Positions 24,100 through 36,524 of a DNA stretch of 64,000 bases are shown in pieces. Location of the stretch: positions 248,001 through 312,000 of the forward strand of contig JACTVC010000024.1 of NCBI GenBank assembly GCA_018417955.1. Reading direction: 5' to 3'. Below the pieces are notes generated by a model. The model saw only the letters and a program-made list of their open reading frames with translations, did no database searches and had not been told where the DNA came from. The DNA comes from Laccaria trichodermophora (Eukaryota > Basidiomycota > Agaricomycetes > Agaricales > Hydnangiaceae). A program made the position numbers and the translations under genes. Numbering within the stretch: position 1 is the stretch's first letter; every line of letters starts with the position of its first letter.

Positions 24100-24620
24100 A
24101 TATCTGTCAACAACCATCCCAATCAGAGTTTTCTGCCTACAAAATAATAGGTAAATCCTGTATCCCCTATATTTAAAAAAATGCCATATTTTTCTCTTGA
24201 ATATAGGACCCCAGACACCCCTTGTGGCTGAAGAAATATATCCTTAGTCAACCCTAGCTAAAATATATCCCAAGTCCATCCCAGAGAAGAATTATATTTT
24301 TACATTGTGACAGTCACAATTCAGGGTCCAGGCATAAGAAATATATTTGGAGTCCATTCCAGTGAGGAAATAGATTTTGGGGTGTGTGACACACTAGAAA
24401 TATATTTAGTGTGACATTGGACAACAAAAAATATTTAGCTAAAACAATACTTATCACTCCTCCACCTATTCCTACTGGGCTCCTGGATTCCTACTGGATT
24501 CCAACAAAATTTCCAAAAAGGCATTTTCACATATTTCTCCATTCCCCCTCCTACTGGACTCCAACTAGACTTAGACAAAATACCAGAAAGTGAATGCAAT
24601 GCTTCAGATATTGGATTCCT
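24100..24620 (+). mobile_element. decayed subterminal field and truncated CAG-type element end
   Basis: 24230-24440 has repeated GAAATATATTT and AGTCCATTCC words. At 24445 CAATACTTATCACTCCTCC starts a left terminus followed by CCTACTGG repeats of the E1 family (to about 24560). No right end follows, so this is a truncated E1-type end. Confidence 0.5.
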
Positions 24621-24733
24621 ACTGGAGTATCATAGAATTTACTATTACAGAGTTCCCAGAGATCATGTGACTAATAACCAAGGTCATGTGACTAGTTTAT
24701 GAGAGTCTACTTAATCTGTAGGACCATCTTACC

Positions 24734-27457
24734 TCATGTGTCATCTTCAAAATCAGATTCAACCTCTTCTTCCTCTTCCATATATGGTCTCTTCATCTGC
24801 TTTTCCATCATATACTGGCTGTGGTAAAACAACATAGAATGCAAAAACCAATCAAAGTTTCCCTGTGTCATCCTTTTCAGGATGGACTCAAAACCACCCA
24901 ACCAGGCATTCAACTGTTCACAGGCCTGTTTTAATATTTATTAATTCTTGTATTGCACCATACATTAATCTAAATATACCTGTGTGTTAAATGCTCGCTT
25001 GTAGTATGGTCAACCATGTTTGTCTTTTACAACAACAACTAAATTTGGGGCTGAGCCATTCAATGGTGCAGGATTACACCATTTGCGACAAATATAATCA
25101 CCAACACAGTGATGAATATAGTGGTAACTATCAACAATGAACTGTGTTGTATGTTTCCAGATTCTGTCCCAGCTTTCATTGCTTATCGCTGTTCGTAGTA
25201 GTAGACAAGCCTTATCAATACAGATGTAATCCAGACATGATTCAGCAGTAGGATAAACTGACTCCAGAAAGTTAAGAATATTTGTGGGAGATTCAGACTT
25301 AGGAAATTTAGCCCAGGCAATAACAACACCACAAGGAGCAGTGATTGTCTCAACACAATAAAACTGTGAAGGACTGAAGTAATGAGATCTTTCAATATCA
25401 GGTGTAGGTTCATCATGGCGTTGAGTATTTGGCTCTCTACCAGATTGCCAAGGCATTCTCTCATTAGGCCTTCTTAAAATTCATCTAACACCAGATAAGG
25501 TATTTGAACTTCGGTTAGAGGCATTTTTTGACCACTGTTCCTGATGAGCTGGAATTGTGCATGCCAATGTTCCAACCTTCTTTGTATTTGTACAACCCTT
25601 TATATGACACTTTGTTCCATATTCAGCTTCATGCACAGGACAAAATACACCTCATCGAGCATTGCCAAGTGCTGATGTGCAATCACCATATGCACAATGA
25701 GTTGGTCCCATTACAATTCCATCTACAACTACCATCTTAACAGGTGCATGATCAACATCCATAAGCTCATCATCTGAGTCCTCCTGCACATGAGATGCAA
25801 GCTCTCTTGCTCTTGCAGCATCTTGTGCAGCATCTGCTGCCCCTTCTCCAGTCAGAGAAGGTACAACGCTGTTCTCATCTCTACCAACTAAGGCAGCAGG
25901 ATCATCACCAGTGATAAAATCAGCTTTCTTTTTGTATTTTTGGGTACACTCAGAACAGGAGTGTTGACCTGCAGGAAGAATTTCTATTTGCTCCCAGTTT
26001 ACTGAATGCCTCACTAGTTACCTCATCAATGGACAGTCCATCTTTAAGAATCAAGGTCTGATCTGATACATCTGCTATTGTTCATATAGACTCCTAAACA
26101 AATGCCTGCCAGACTTGACAATGTGAGATCTTTATTGGTTTGCCCTTACATAATTCTCCAAAAGTGTTATTCCAAAAGTCAGTGTAGGCATTTGCAGATG
26201 CATGAAAATTATACATTGCATTTAAAACAGCTGATGAAAAAATACGATCAACCCAAACATTCTGGCCCACTTTCAAGTATACAGCAGAGCCCAAGTACAC
26301 TCAATCAAATGACCCAGTCTGTCCAACTACTCATTCACAATCAGCAGAATATTGGGTCTGACATTTTGGGCAAAGACCAGTAAGGACATAGCTTTTCTTA
26401 TAAATGTCAGTGCCTTTTATCAATGTAAATTCAGGAATATCTTGTGGTCGAACATGCTGGAGTAGTGACTGTGGATTGCATGTCATTGTTTCACATTCAA
26501 CTGCATCAGGGCATATCATAATAACAGGCTTGAGCTCATCATGGGATATAGTTTCATTTTCCCTTTGAACTTTCCATCCTTGTCAATGGGATGTAGCTGC
26601 AACATTTTTGCAAAAAGGTCAAGCTTATTTCCCAATGCTACAAACATCTGATCTTCATTCATTCCCCCTTTGTTTTCAAACTTTGTGAACAATCTATCTT
26701 TCTTATTGCCGATTTGATCAGTTAAAGCCCTAATTAACCCTGTGATCCAGCCAGTGGTATGAGTCTTTCGCTCTCCTGGATACTTTGAAATTTGTTGTCT
26801 TGCATGTAAGCTCAGAAGTGTTGTGTTGTTAGTCATGGTAAACAGTACTAACAGCACAGTTGATAGTGAAATTTTGGAGCTAAAGTTGGATGCAACGAAT
26901 TCACTGAAGACTGAAAATGGGATATCAGGGAATGAAGACTAAGTTTGTTGGGCATTAACTGTTGGAAGCATGCTGAACATGGCCAGAATTCCAAAAATTG
27001 GGGCTATATAACCTAGTACACCACAGAGAACCCAGAAAAAGCCAAGCATATAGCCAATACTATCAGAGTTTGTCTAAATTGAAAAAGATGTCAAATTGTA
27101 CTAAAACTACTTACTTCCTGTCCTTCTTTGAAGTTTTACTTCCTCCTTTCGCCTTCTGCTTGTCCTCCTCCACATCAGCACCCAGAGAAGATTTCTGCCC
27201 AGTAAGCCATTTTTTTAGATCTGCAAAGGTATAGGAGGTTTTCTGGAAAGCCCAGACATCCACACTAGAGGAGCTGTCCTCTCCATCCTCCAGCCACTCA
27301 ACCATGTCTGGATACTTGGAGATGTTGGAAAGAGTGCAACATAGTACTGATGCCACATAGACTTTGAGATGAAAATCTCAATAATATCTGTAGCAGTTGG
27401 CTGAGGGCAGCTAGTAGGCCATGCTCCAGTAGCCTTTAATTTATTAAAGTCCTGCAT
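24734..27457 (-). pseudogene. full-frame but inactivated CxC5/CxC6-like transposon gene (copy P2)
   Basis: Minus-strand homologue of the intact 50984-55749 gene, from its exon 9 region (27457-27111, IFISKSMWHQYY block and basic tail) through the CxC5-like region (26857-26014), the CxC6-like region and the DDE-like core (25740-24980) to the last exon (24925-24734). At least seven in-frame stops occur: TGA at 26331, 26301, 26082, 25652, 25481 and 25010, and TAG at 26094. Several sit where the intact copy has Arg or Gln, so C-to-T change explains them. A 1-nt loss near 26540 and a frameshift near 27350 add damage. The intron at the GPQ/HCAY junction of the intact gene is absent here (the sequence reads VMGPTHCAYGDC continuously), while the last intron is kept. 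The 5' exons are missing beyond 27460. Confidence 0.88.
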
Positions 27458-27469
27458 GGCTTTATTGCA

Positions 27470-27790
27470 GGCTTTATATCTCTCATATCTCCCATCACCC
27501 CCCTCCCCTCCACCCCTCTCTGCCTCTCCCCCTCCCCTCCCTTTAACACTCTATGTAGTAGGATAATTTTGTAGTAGAATAATTTTATGTAGTTCTAGTG
27601 AATACACCTGAATTATCCATGTTCAAATTTATCATAAGCAATTCCTAAGTTTAAGTTATCAGCGTAGAATAGAATAATAGATTGACTGACTAATTACACA
27701 AATAATTCAGGAGGTCTTGATAAGTGCAGATTAAGTAATATGACATCTAGCTAAAGTGGAATTGTAGGGGGAACTGAGAAGTATAGATTT
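27470..27790. other. pyrimidine tract and AT-rich spacer
   Basis: A C/T-rich tract (27490-27545) followed by AT-rich sequence, the same pairing seen at the inner edge of several elements (for example 38400-38500). Probably the remains of an element's right half. No gene. Confidence 0.4.
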
Positions 27791-28363
27791 GTACTGAAAT
27801 TTCTGTCTATTCCAGTTGGATTCCCATCAATTCTAGCTGGAATCGCGGAATCTGGTAGGAATCAGTGGAGGAATGGAAAGTATTGAGGAATCCTGTCATT
27901 CCGGTGGAATGGAATTTAGCAGAATGCCCTGCTAAATTATTTATTCTGGTGTTTTCCATTCCAGTGGAATTCCGGTGGATTCTGGAATGTACACCAGAAT
28001 GTTCCCCGGAATGGGCAGGAATAGCATTCCCCAGAATGGGCAGGAACTGCAATCTGGTTATTTTATTGTTTTGTTATGTATTATAGTTTGTTTATTTCCG
28101 ATGGATAACAAATAATATCTGTTTGGCAATCATGCTCACCAAACATGACCACCCTCTTCCTCCCACCACCACCATGCTCATCACTGCTGCCAAACACATC
28201 CGTCACCACCACTGCTCATTGTGACCAACATGATCTCTGTCACTTGACGTCATCTGCATCTGTCACTCACACCCACCACAATCTGCCATGTCCATGTCAC
28301 CAAGTGCCACATTACCAACTGAACGTGACAAACACAACATGAGGGAGGGGGAGGGAGTTCCTG

Positions 28364-28433
28364 TTGCCATGTAGCTGAGAGCAACATGGCAACTAGACGA
28401 CAAACAATGTTGTTCGTTCATCATTGTTGCTTT
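28364..28433 (+). other. double-hairpin module in E10
   Basis: Stem TTGCCATGT with ACATGGCAA (28364-28392), then a weaker stem around GACAAACAA/TTGTTCGTTC (28397-28420). Same layout as the modules in E1, at 30068 and in the autonomous element. Confidence 0.55.
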
Positions 28434-28945
28434 CTAGTGAGTTGAGTCCCCTCTGCCTCATCCCATCCCATCTCGAATGACACGCACCACCATGCCCCCC
28501 AGATGACAACCCTAGCACCCGAAGATGAATACTAGTACCCACAAGGCTTCACCACCCACAAATCACCACAGGACGCCCACGAACAACACCCATCGCTCAC
28601 CCAGTGCCCAATGCCCACAAAACGGTGCTGACTGCCCACCGCTCACGATGACAATGCCCACAGCCCACCCAACAACATCCAGTGCTGCCCACTATCAACA
28701 TTCAAGGTCAGGACTCCAGCCTCCATTACCACATATGCAAACTGTTTCAATACACTGCCCGTAAATGAACGCCCACCACCCATTGCAAATGCCCACTGCC
28801 ACCCATTAATGAGGCCAGCACCCACAGACAGACAACACCCAACATCAACGCTTGCTTTACAATTTTCATGTGTTTCCCTAGAATACCAACAAGGTGTGCC
28901 TCTGCTTTTCATTTTACAGTAAATACCTGAGCCCCAGAACACAAC

Positions 28946-28980
28946 GAGACAGCAGGAATCCCACCTGCTGTCTTGTTTGT
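28946..28980 (+). other. hairpin with conserved AATCCCA loop
   Basis: ACGAGACAGCAGG and CCTGCTGTCTTGT pair around AATCCCA. The homologous hairpin at 50649-50683 has the same loop, but its stem is changed on both sides. Confidence 0.65.
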
Positions 28981-29226
28981 TTGCCTGGCTTACATTCCCC
29001 TTGTAGATACTTAGAATCAAACAAGGTGGTGTTTTTATGCTGCCTCTTACTTTGAATTTTTGATTAAGTCTGTATTACCCAAAATAGACATTTGAAACAA
29101 ACTCTCAGCTGTGTGTGTTTAAGTTCCCACGTCTTTCTTCCCTTTCCCCTTCATCTTGCTTCCTGTCCCCTTTGTTCTTGCAGTCCCACTTGGCTCTTAT
29201 ACCTTCTAATCTTGCTGTCTACTGCT

Positions 29227-29600
29227 ATGAGTGCAAGAGAACTTCGATCTTTACAAGCTGGGGTGAATTCTCCCCCCAAACGAGGCCGGAAACGTGGCCA
29301 ATCCAGTACTGAGGCAACAAACACCAAGTGTGCCAAGGCCACCACCAAGAGTGATGTTGAGGGGAGTGGTGAGGAAGAACCAGAGGCTGGAATGGGCACC
29401 ACAAAGGGAAAGAGTGGTGGTAAGAGGAGGAAAAAAGCAAAGTGAGTGGCCTGTTTTATACCAGTACTTGCATACTAACTATCCTATTCAGAATGACACA
29501 TGGCTTGGTGGATATCAATCAATTCTCAAACATATGACACCTGGAAATTTCAACTGGTTTTTACACACCATGCTGTTCTATCACACAACTTGTATTAGAA
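29227..29600 (+). pseudogene. exon 1 fused to last exon of the KDZ-associated gene (copy P3)
   Basis: Starts MSARELRSLQAGVNSPPKRG, nearly identical to the intact gene's first exon, keeps the first donor (GTGAGT after 29440) and a TATTCAG acceptor, and then joins the last-exon sequence (TGGCTTGGTGGATATCAATC, ending near the LFYHT block). The splice junction puts the last exon out of frame. This is the coding remnant of the internal deletion. It cannot encode a transposase but could give a short nuclear-type peptide. Confidence 0.8.
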
Positions 29601-30067
29601 GTGTATATTAGTGTAAATTAACATATACTTGCATTTAAATATAGGTTTTATACCTTATTCTTCTCATATCCTGTCCCATTCTAGTGGAATTCCCCTGGAA
29701 TACACAGGAATTCCACAGGAATACACAGGAATACACAGGAATTCCACTGGAATGACTAAATTCCTGCAGGAATAGGTGGGGCACTGTAAAGTACTGCATA
29801 GTCCATCTGGAATAACCCAGGGAGTGTAAAGTATTGGAATGCTCAACCAGTTGCACTATGAAGGCTTTACTATAGGTATGTATTTTATGCTCTACATACC
29901 AACCATGTAACCACTTTCCTAGAAAGGGCATCAGCAAGTTCTGTGAGTGGGAATTCTGCCCATGCCCTCAGCCCACAACCTTCCACAACACCACCACCAT
30001 CCCATCTTTGCTCCATCACCACCATCACCTCATCAATAGTCACCATGTCTCCAATCAGGATTCTGGG

Positions 30068-30130
30068 TGCCACGTCACTGACAGCGGCATGGCAACCAGA
30101 TGACGAATGATGAATGATGTCATTCATCAT
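30068..30130 (+). other. double-hairpin module in E7
   Basis: GGTGCCACGTC pairs imperfectly with GCGGCATGGCAACC. The next stem is a perfect 11 bp (ATGATGAATGA with TCATTCATCAT, 30107-30130). Confidence 0.7.
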
Positions 30131-30166
30131 CATACATTCATGAGCACCCCCACCCCATCCCACCTC

Positions 30167-32868
30167 CTCTGACCTAGGGACCATCATGGATACACCCAGG
30201 TATTATCCATACCCAATCCATGGATTTTCCCACCTGTGGATCAAATAAGGCACAGTCCAGGTATATCTATGGGTAAAATGGCCCAAGCGGCTGGGGGCAT
30301 AGTTTCAACTTAGATAAATGTGCATATCTCCTTCATTTCTTGTCTATTCTCTACAAAAAAAATTTTGTCACAAGGGGAAAATTCAGAACTACTTGTTGTC
30401 GCTCTGTTGAAAATGCACGCTCTGCATCAACAGATGTTGCTGTCAAAACAAATGAGCTAGACATCTATGTTAGGATGTAAAAAGAACACACCTGGTGCTG
30501 AACAAAAATCCTGCCGCATTCTAGAGAGAATAGGTTGGTTGCCTCTTGCCTCTAACCAATATTTCATATAACCCCCTGCTTCACAAATTGCTGTTGTTGA
30601 GACTGTATCCATCCTTCAGATATGTTTGAATATGATCCAGAGGGTACTTGGATGTTCCCAAAGATGATTGTGATCGATCCCACTTGGACTGGATCTGTTT
30701 TCATAATCAATGGTTAGGTTTCAACTACTGATATCAATAAAAAAAATTACATACCTTTATATCCTCAGTTCTCTCTGGAACTACATCTTCATTTGGTGCA
30801 TATGATGCATTCCAGCTATCAATAACTATTTTCTTAATCTGGCAGATCCTTTGTGCAGGTAATTTGAGGTCCTTGAACCATGCCATTTTGCGATCTGGAC
30901 ACAGGACTAAATCATTTCAAGTAAGTAGATAATCAGAGTTTAAAAAGAGATTTGAGCTTACTGATAGCAATAACATAGAATTCACAGTCCCAGAGATGAT
31001 CCAGATATTTGTCAATCAGCTGAACACTTGCATATGCAGCAATTCAGATAACAGCTGGAGTTAGTCTTGCTGAGGAACAGTGAGAGACTGTATGATGTTC
31101 TTAAAATGCAAATGAGCAGCCAGACAGTTGAAGTCAGAATTCCAGCATGTTGTTACATGACAGTCAAGAGCCTGTTTGTTAGACTTCAACTCAGCATCAT
31201 TTGCAATGAGATCCTGAAACTTCTGCCCAAGAGTTGAGTTATCATGAATTCGTTGTGCAAGACCCAAGACCTTATATGACATTGATGAGCTAACTGCAGT
31301 CAGAATTAAGTTGGAAACATACCACAGGAAAAAGCTTCATTATCAATGTCTTTACCTTGACAATTAGATTGACGATATGAGCCAGGCAGCACAAACATGC
31401 ATCCATACCCCAAAAATCAGGAAGGTAATTCTGCAGCAGTTCTGCAAGCTTGGTGCAGTTTGAAGCATTATACATGCAGAGTGCAAGTAGCTATTGATAG
31501 TTTCAATAGATTTTTTAATTTTGAGTAGGAAATTTACCTTTTTGTCCAGGCCAAATTGCTTTAAGCAACTGGCTAAACACTCAGCCAGATACTGTCCAGT
31601 ATGTTTTTTAGTCAATCTAATATTATGGTGTTTAACATAGTAGGCTAGACTTAAAGAGATGATTGCTTACTGAATGAACTCAAGTATTGCACAATGGATA
31701 ACACCCTCACTGTACCAAACAACAACAATTCCAAGATATGAGGAAACTAATGGGGCAGTCCACCCATCAAGAACAACATGAATGGCACTATTCAAGGCCT
31801 AATATTCTAGTTAGCTGTATAGAACCAAAATATAATATAGAAAGGCACCATGAAATAATTCATGACAAACACTGAAGGCATGGTATAGATATGTATAAGA
31901 TCCTGTTGAATGGTATTTGGACTAGGGACAACAGTTTCTGGGCAGAGCATCTCAACCTAGCCAGATAATCCTCATCCATGACCACATTTATGGGACAAGC
32001 ACTTTTAGCACAGCAAAGAGCAATAAGTGCATGATGGTTAGCCTCAGAATATGGAATAGCAGACTCAGATCTTGGATGTGGATCAAGACCTTGCTTTTTC
32101 AAGCACTGATCAACATCCTTCTGCAAGTTTGAGGTTCCTTGTCCTGTTCTGGTACGTTGGTGAAACTGAGGACCAACATGGTGATGAGGATGAGTCTTGC
32201 ATGTGAACTTAAAGGACATTGAAAGTGGAGTCTGTGTAGCTTCATCCAAGCATTGTACCAAGGAGACATCATAGTGACTGTAGACATTGGACTGCCAAGT
32301 AGCCACAGCAGCATCTTGTCAATGCATGAGCTAAATATTCAAGCACTTGAATAATATTTGCATGCTTACCAGTGATTTCTTGATCTTCCAATGCCCAAAC
32401 CGCAAGATCAGACTGTTGATTGATAGAAACTGCTTTATGACGTTTTTTGATAGGAGAAACGATGATTGGTGCACTATTGTGATGGTCAGTGGTGTTGTCA
32501 TCATCAGAGTCAGGTGGAATGGCAGCCAGTTCCCTAGAAAAGTCCTCTTGTGTAGCAATTTGGAATACAATTGGATGTGGAGGTGTTTTGTGGGGATCAG
32601 CAACCCCACAACCACCTCTCAATCCTCTGGGAGGCATGGCAGCAGGATGGGGAAGAAAAACAGCAGCTCCTCTGCTTATCTGACATGATAAGCCATGGAA
32701 AGGTGCCAAATGATGTCAGAGTTTCAAACTACCTAATATAGCCTACAGATCTACAGATATCTGCAGATATCTATATATATCTGCAGATTGGATCTAGCAA
32801 TACCTAGGTATCAACAGCCACAGATGATACCTGGTTATTGCCGATCCATGACAGTCCCTACTCTGACC
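30167..32868 (-). mobile_element. complete hAT-type transposon with 8-bp TSD CTCTGACC
   Basis: The element proper is 30175-32860 (2686 bp). CTCTGACC is at 30167-30174 and 32861-32868. The terminal inverted repeats begin TAGGGACCATCATGGAT (left) and TAGGGACTGTCATGGAT (right, reverse complement) and continue to shared GGTAT words. It carries a degenerate hAT transposase on the minus strand and is inserted in the CA-rich element E7. Confidence 0.93.
30370..32709 (-). pseudogene. hAT transposase, degenerate
   Basis: Read 5' to 3' on the minus strand: an N-terminal Pro/Asp-rich region (32709-32269); a BED-finger-like block with SFKFTCKTH (32306-32000) and PYSEANHHALIALCCAKS; catalytic-domain blocks LTKKHTGQYLAECL (31615), DNASNCTKLAELL (about 31470) and RLCCLAHIVNLI-like (31400); and a TTCWNSDF block (31150). 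The C-terminal dimerisation signature TATSVDAERAFS lies at about 30430-30465. Several frame changes and an in-frame TGA (31044-31046) interrupt it, although some junctions could be introns. hAT transposases act as nuclear cut-and-paste recombinases. This copy is probably inactive. Confidence 0.85.
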
Positions 32869-33453
32869 CACCAACAGACGGTGCCACAGCACAGGTGACT
32901 ATGGCACACAACGATGACCCCAAACAGCAGCAAGGACCCACCACCACAACCTAGGAGTGCCAACAACCATGAGTGCCCACAGACACAAGAAAGGAGAATG
33001 CCAGGGGACAGCAATGTCCTCTGCCCACCTGCCAATGCCCATGAAAGATGACCACCCATGCCTATGAATGATGACCACACATGAAGACAAGTGCCCATGC
33101 CCATGAATGCCAAGTGCTCACACCCACAAACATACCTATGCGCACACACCCACCTGCCAATGCCCACAAAAGACGACTGCCTATGCCTATGAATGACAAC
33201 TGCCCACAAAGACAAGTGTCCATGCCAATGAATGATGCCTACACCCACAGACAACAAGTGCCCATGATGATGGACAATGAATTCCCACTGACAACAAGCA
33301 CACTTCACTACCTCTCCCCTCTCTCCCTTCCTCTCACTCCACACTTCACTCCCTCCCCCTCACTCCTCTTCCCTCCATCACATCACTCACTCCCCCCTCC
33401 CCCTCACTCCTCTTCCCTCCATCACATCACTCACTCCCCTCCCTCCACACTCC

Positions 33454-33500
33454 AAGTACTTATCACTCCCCCACCTATTCCTACTGGACTCCAGGACTCT
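33454..33500 (+). mobile_element. solitary E1-family CAG-type end
   Basis: AAGTACTTATCACTCCCCC followed by ACCTATTCCTACTGGACTCC, then an abrupt change to unrelated sequence. The element is truncated about 45 bp inside its end. Confidence 0.6.
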
Positions 33501-33519
33501 TGCTATCATGGAATATAAT

Positions 33520-34365
33520 AAAAAATCATAATGATAGCCCTGGGGGCAGATATGAAATTGGAATGAAATATTGAGAGATACTCAATGAAAAATCCCAATG
33601 AAAGCTGTGGAATATTCAATGAAAGTGCACATCATTAATTATGAGAGAAGCAATGAATACATATAACCTAGCCAATGAAATATTTATCGAAATGCACAAT
33701 GAAAGCACCCAGAATTGATAATGAAATATTCAATGAAAGCACACATAATTAATTAATGAAAGGGGAATAAAAATGGTTGAAATTCCTGATGAAATATACA
33801 ATGAATGCACACAGCATTAATTATGAAAGAAGCAATGAATACACCTGACTTAGGGAATGAAATATTTATTGAAATCACACAACATTAATTATGAAAAGTA
33901 TAATGAAAGCATGCAATATTCCTAATGAAATATTCAATGAAAGCGCACACCATTAAATACGATAGAGGCAATGAATACACCTAACATAGTCAATGAAATA
34001 TTTATTGAAATTACACTGGATTGATTATGAAAAAGCAATGAAAGCACCGAAAATTCCTAATGAAATATTCAATGAAAGTGCACACCATTAATTATGAAAA
34101 AGGCAATGAATACACCTAACCCAGTGAATGAAATACCTATTGAAAGTGTACAGGTTTAATTATGAAAGGTACAATGGAAGAACTGAACAGCTTCAATGAA
34201 ATATTCATAGAAAGCACATGATAATAATCATGAAAGTTTTTATGAAAGCTCCTAAGAAATGTTATGAAAGGGTCCTGTGGTCTTTGCCTACATTTTATGA
34301 AAAGAACATAGCCTTTATGAGAAAGACATAGGACACACCTATGAAAGGCCTTTCATAAAACTTGT
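33520..34365 (+). repeat. AATGAAA tandem field
   Basis: About 25 degenerate copies of a 30-45 bp unit with GAAATATTCAATGAAAGC, CACACCATTAATTATGAAA and AATACACCTAAC. AT-rich, no coding potential. It resembles a subterminal field. Confidence 0.75.
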
Positions 34366-34439
34366 GGACTTATACACACAGCTCTGCAGGCAATTGCCTT
34401 AGTTTTATGATGAAAGTGGTAGCCACCAGTCCAACGACA

Positions 34440-35423
34440 TGTGATGCTGATGGCATGATGACACAACAACACAACAATAATGACACAATGATGACAACAT
34501 GATGGCATGTCAACAACACATGACATGGACGACATGACGACAAAGGGGGACAACGGCCCATGACACCCACCATCACCCATAAACAGCTACAACAGCCCAC
34601 CAACACCCCAACAATGGCAATGGCAACCCAGCACCACCTACAACACAACAACGACAACACAACAATGACACAACAACACAACACACGAGGACGACACCAA
34701 AACACACAATGTGAGGATGGTGACATGACACAATGCAATGATGCATCAACGATGCATGCGAATGGGGATGAGGGCCCAGCATCACCATTCCCTCCCCCTC
34801 TATCAGTCAACGCCCACCCTACTCCCTCCCCTCACCATTACTCACCAGTCCCTTCCCCCTCCCTTGCTGCTTACCAGTCCCTCCCCCCTCCCTTTTTGTC
34901 CCTCCCCCTCCCTTTCTGATCACCACCCCATCTCCACTCTCTCCCCCTTCTCTGTAACATAGAATTTAATAAAATAAATTTATGTAGTTATTAAATATAC
35001 TTTGTTTTTTGAAACCTCAATGTCTTAAGGTCTGACCAGGGCCTGATGTTTAGATTTACTTATAAGAATTGCAGACTGAACACTTAAAGTCTGTTGGAAG
35101 TTGCACCTTTTTTGCTTAGAAGTCCATTGGAAGTCCAGCAAACTGAGAACTTAGCAATTATGACTGGTTTCTGCCTCTGTCTATTGGAAATCCAATGGAA
35201 GTCCAGTGGACATCTGACAGACATAGAATTCCAGCCAGTCCAACCATTTCTTGCTTCTAAATGGCTTGAGCAGACTTTCATTGGACTTTGCCTGGACCAG
35301 CAGCAGAATCCAGTCATGTCCAATGGAATCTGATGGACTGTCTGCTGAGTCCATTGGAAATGGCAGGGTCTGTTGAAAGTCTGTCAGATTCCATTGGACA
35401 AACAGTGGGAGTGTAAAGTACTG
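34440..35423 (+). mobile_element. right part of an element with TCCATTGGA subterminal repeats
   Basis: A CA-rich core (34440-34790), a pyrimidine tract (34790-34960), the junction CTGTAACATAGAATTTAAT, an AT-rich stretch, then TCCATTGGA and AGTCCATTGG words (35090-35400) and a CAG-type right end (35423; reverse complement CAGTACTTTACACTCCC). The right flank is CAATATTC. No left end with that octamer was found, so the left side is lost or rearranged. Confidence 0.65.
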
Positions 35424-36072
35424 CAATATTCCTGAAGGTATTTTGGCAAAATCTTTGGTTTAGCATCTATTAACTGCAACACAATATTCCCAGAAGTATT
35501 TCAGCACTATCAGCTGCTGAAAAGTTTGGTTTCAATATTCATTGAGTGCACATAGTCTATGGGATGCAACACAATATTCCCAGAGGCATTTCAGCACTAC
35601 CAGCTGCCAAAATCTTTGGTTTCGCATGTATTAACTGCAACACAATGTTCCTGAAAGTCTTTCAGCACTGCTAGCTGCTGAAATCTTCAGCTTCACATGT
35701 ATTAACCATAACATAATATTCCCAAAGGTATTTTGGCACTACTGGCTGCCGAAATATTTGGTTTCAATACTTATTGAGTGCACATAGTCTCTGGGATGCA
35801 ACACAATATTCCCAGAGGTATTTTGGCACTACCAGCTGCCAAAACTTTTGGTTTCACAGGCATTAACTGCAACACAATATTCCCAGAAGTATTTTGGCAC
35901 TACCAGCTGCTGAAAACTTCACTTTTAAGGTGTATCAAGTGCACATATTCTCTGAGACCCAAAACAATATTTCCAGCAGGATTTTGGCACCACCAGCTGA
36001 TGAAATCTTTCCTTTTAGCATCTATTGAGTGCACATAGTCCCCAGGAGGCAAAACAATATTCCCAGAAGTAT
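35424..36072 (+). repeat. tandem array, about 75-100 bp unit, eight copies
   Basis: Units begin CAACACAATATTCCCAGAAG and contain TTTTGGCACTACCAGCTGC and then TTTGGTTTC. Two length classes alternate, the longer adding ATTGAGTGCACATAGTCT. Coding frames across it are not conserved. Confidence 0.85.
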
Positions 36073-36524
36073 TTTACTGCTGGGCCACACCATGCCATGT
36101 TAACATCAACAGATCCATTGGGCCCACTTATATCCATTAATGTATACATATCATTGGCTCCATTGGGGTAGCTCTATGGTACATAGGACAATTAACCATG
36201 TGGAGTAGCCTTAATCTTTAGTGTACTCTATGAGTACTTGTGCTTCATGCAGATCCAGGCCTGTCAATAGTGATGTGAGGATGCGCTGTAAATCTGATTG
36301 TTGATTGACCTTGCAATCACCAAGCTGGACTTGTGATGTCTGTGGGCAATTTGGCAATGGCAGCATCAAGAGCTTGCTGTTTTGCATGCAGACATGTAGT
36401 CCTTTGTACAAAGAAAAGAGTTTGTCAAGGTAGGACTCCTGCACTGTGTCCTTGATTCCAGTTTGCAGGTGAGCCTTCTTTAGCTCTGTTTTGGAGCTGA
36501 TAATAGATGCCTTCTCAAAATAGG

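Larger units (their letters stand above)
27871..29796 (+). mobile_element. internally deleted derivative of the autonomous element (E10)
   Basis: The left subterminal field (27890-28030) shares GTCATTCCGGTGGAATGGAA-type words with 49310-49440. The interior shares the AATCCCA hairpin and the first exon of the CxC5/CxC6-like gene, then jumps into its last exon. The right end (29796; reverse complement CAGTACTTTACAGTGCCCC) and the preceding AGAAGTGTATATTAGTGTAA match the autonomous element's 3' end. The left terminal ~20 bp are missing, apparently replaced by a foreign end at 27790-27870. About 1.9 kb long against 6.7 kb for the parent. Confidence 0.8.
29797..33450 (+). mobile_element. CA-rich element E7, split by a hAT insertion
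   Basis: A CAG-type right-facing end lies at 29836 (reverse complement CAATACTTTACACTCCC) on a short remnant. The following sequence has a partial tRNA-like segment (29838-29866, minus; GTGCAACTGG), a stretch homologous to 14170-14300 of E1, a double hairpin (30068-30130) and a CA-rich core that resumes after the hAT element at 32869 and ends in a pyrimidine tract (33310-33450). Neither true terminus is preserved. Confidence 0.6.
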
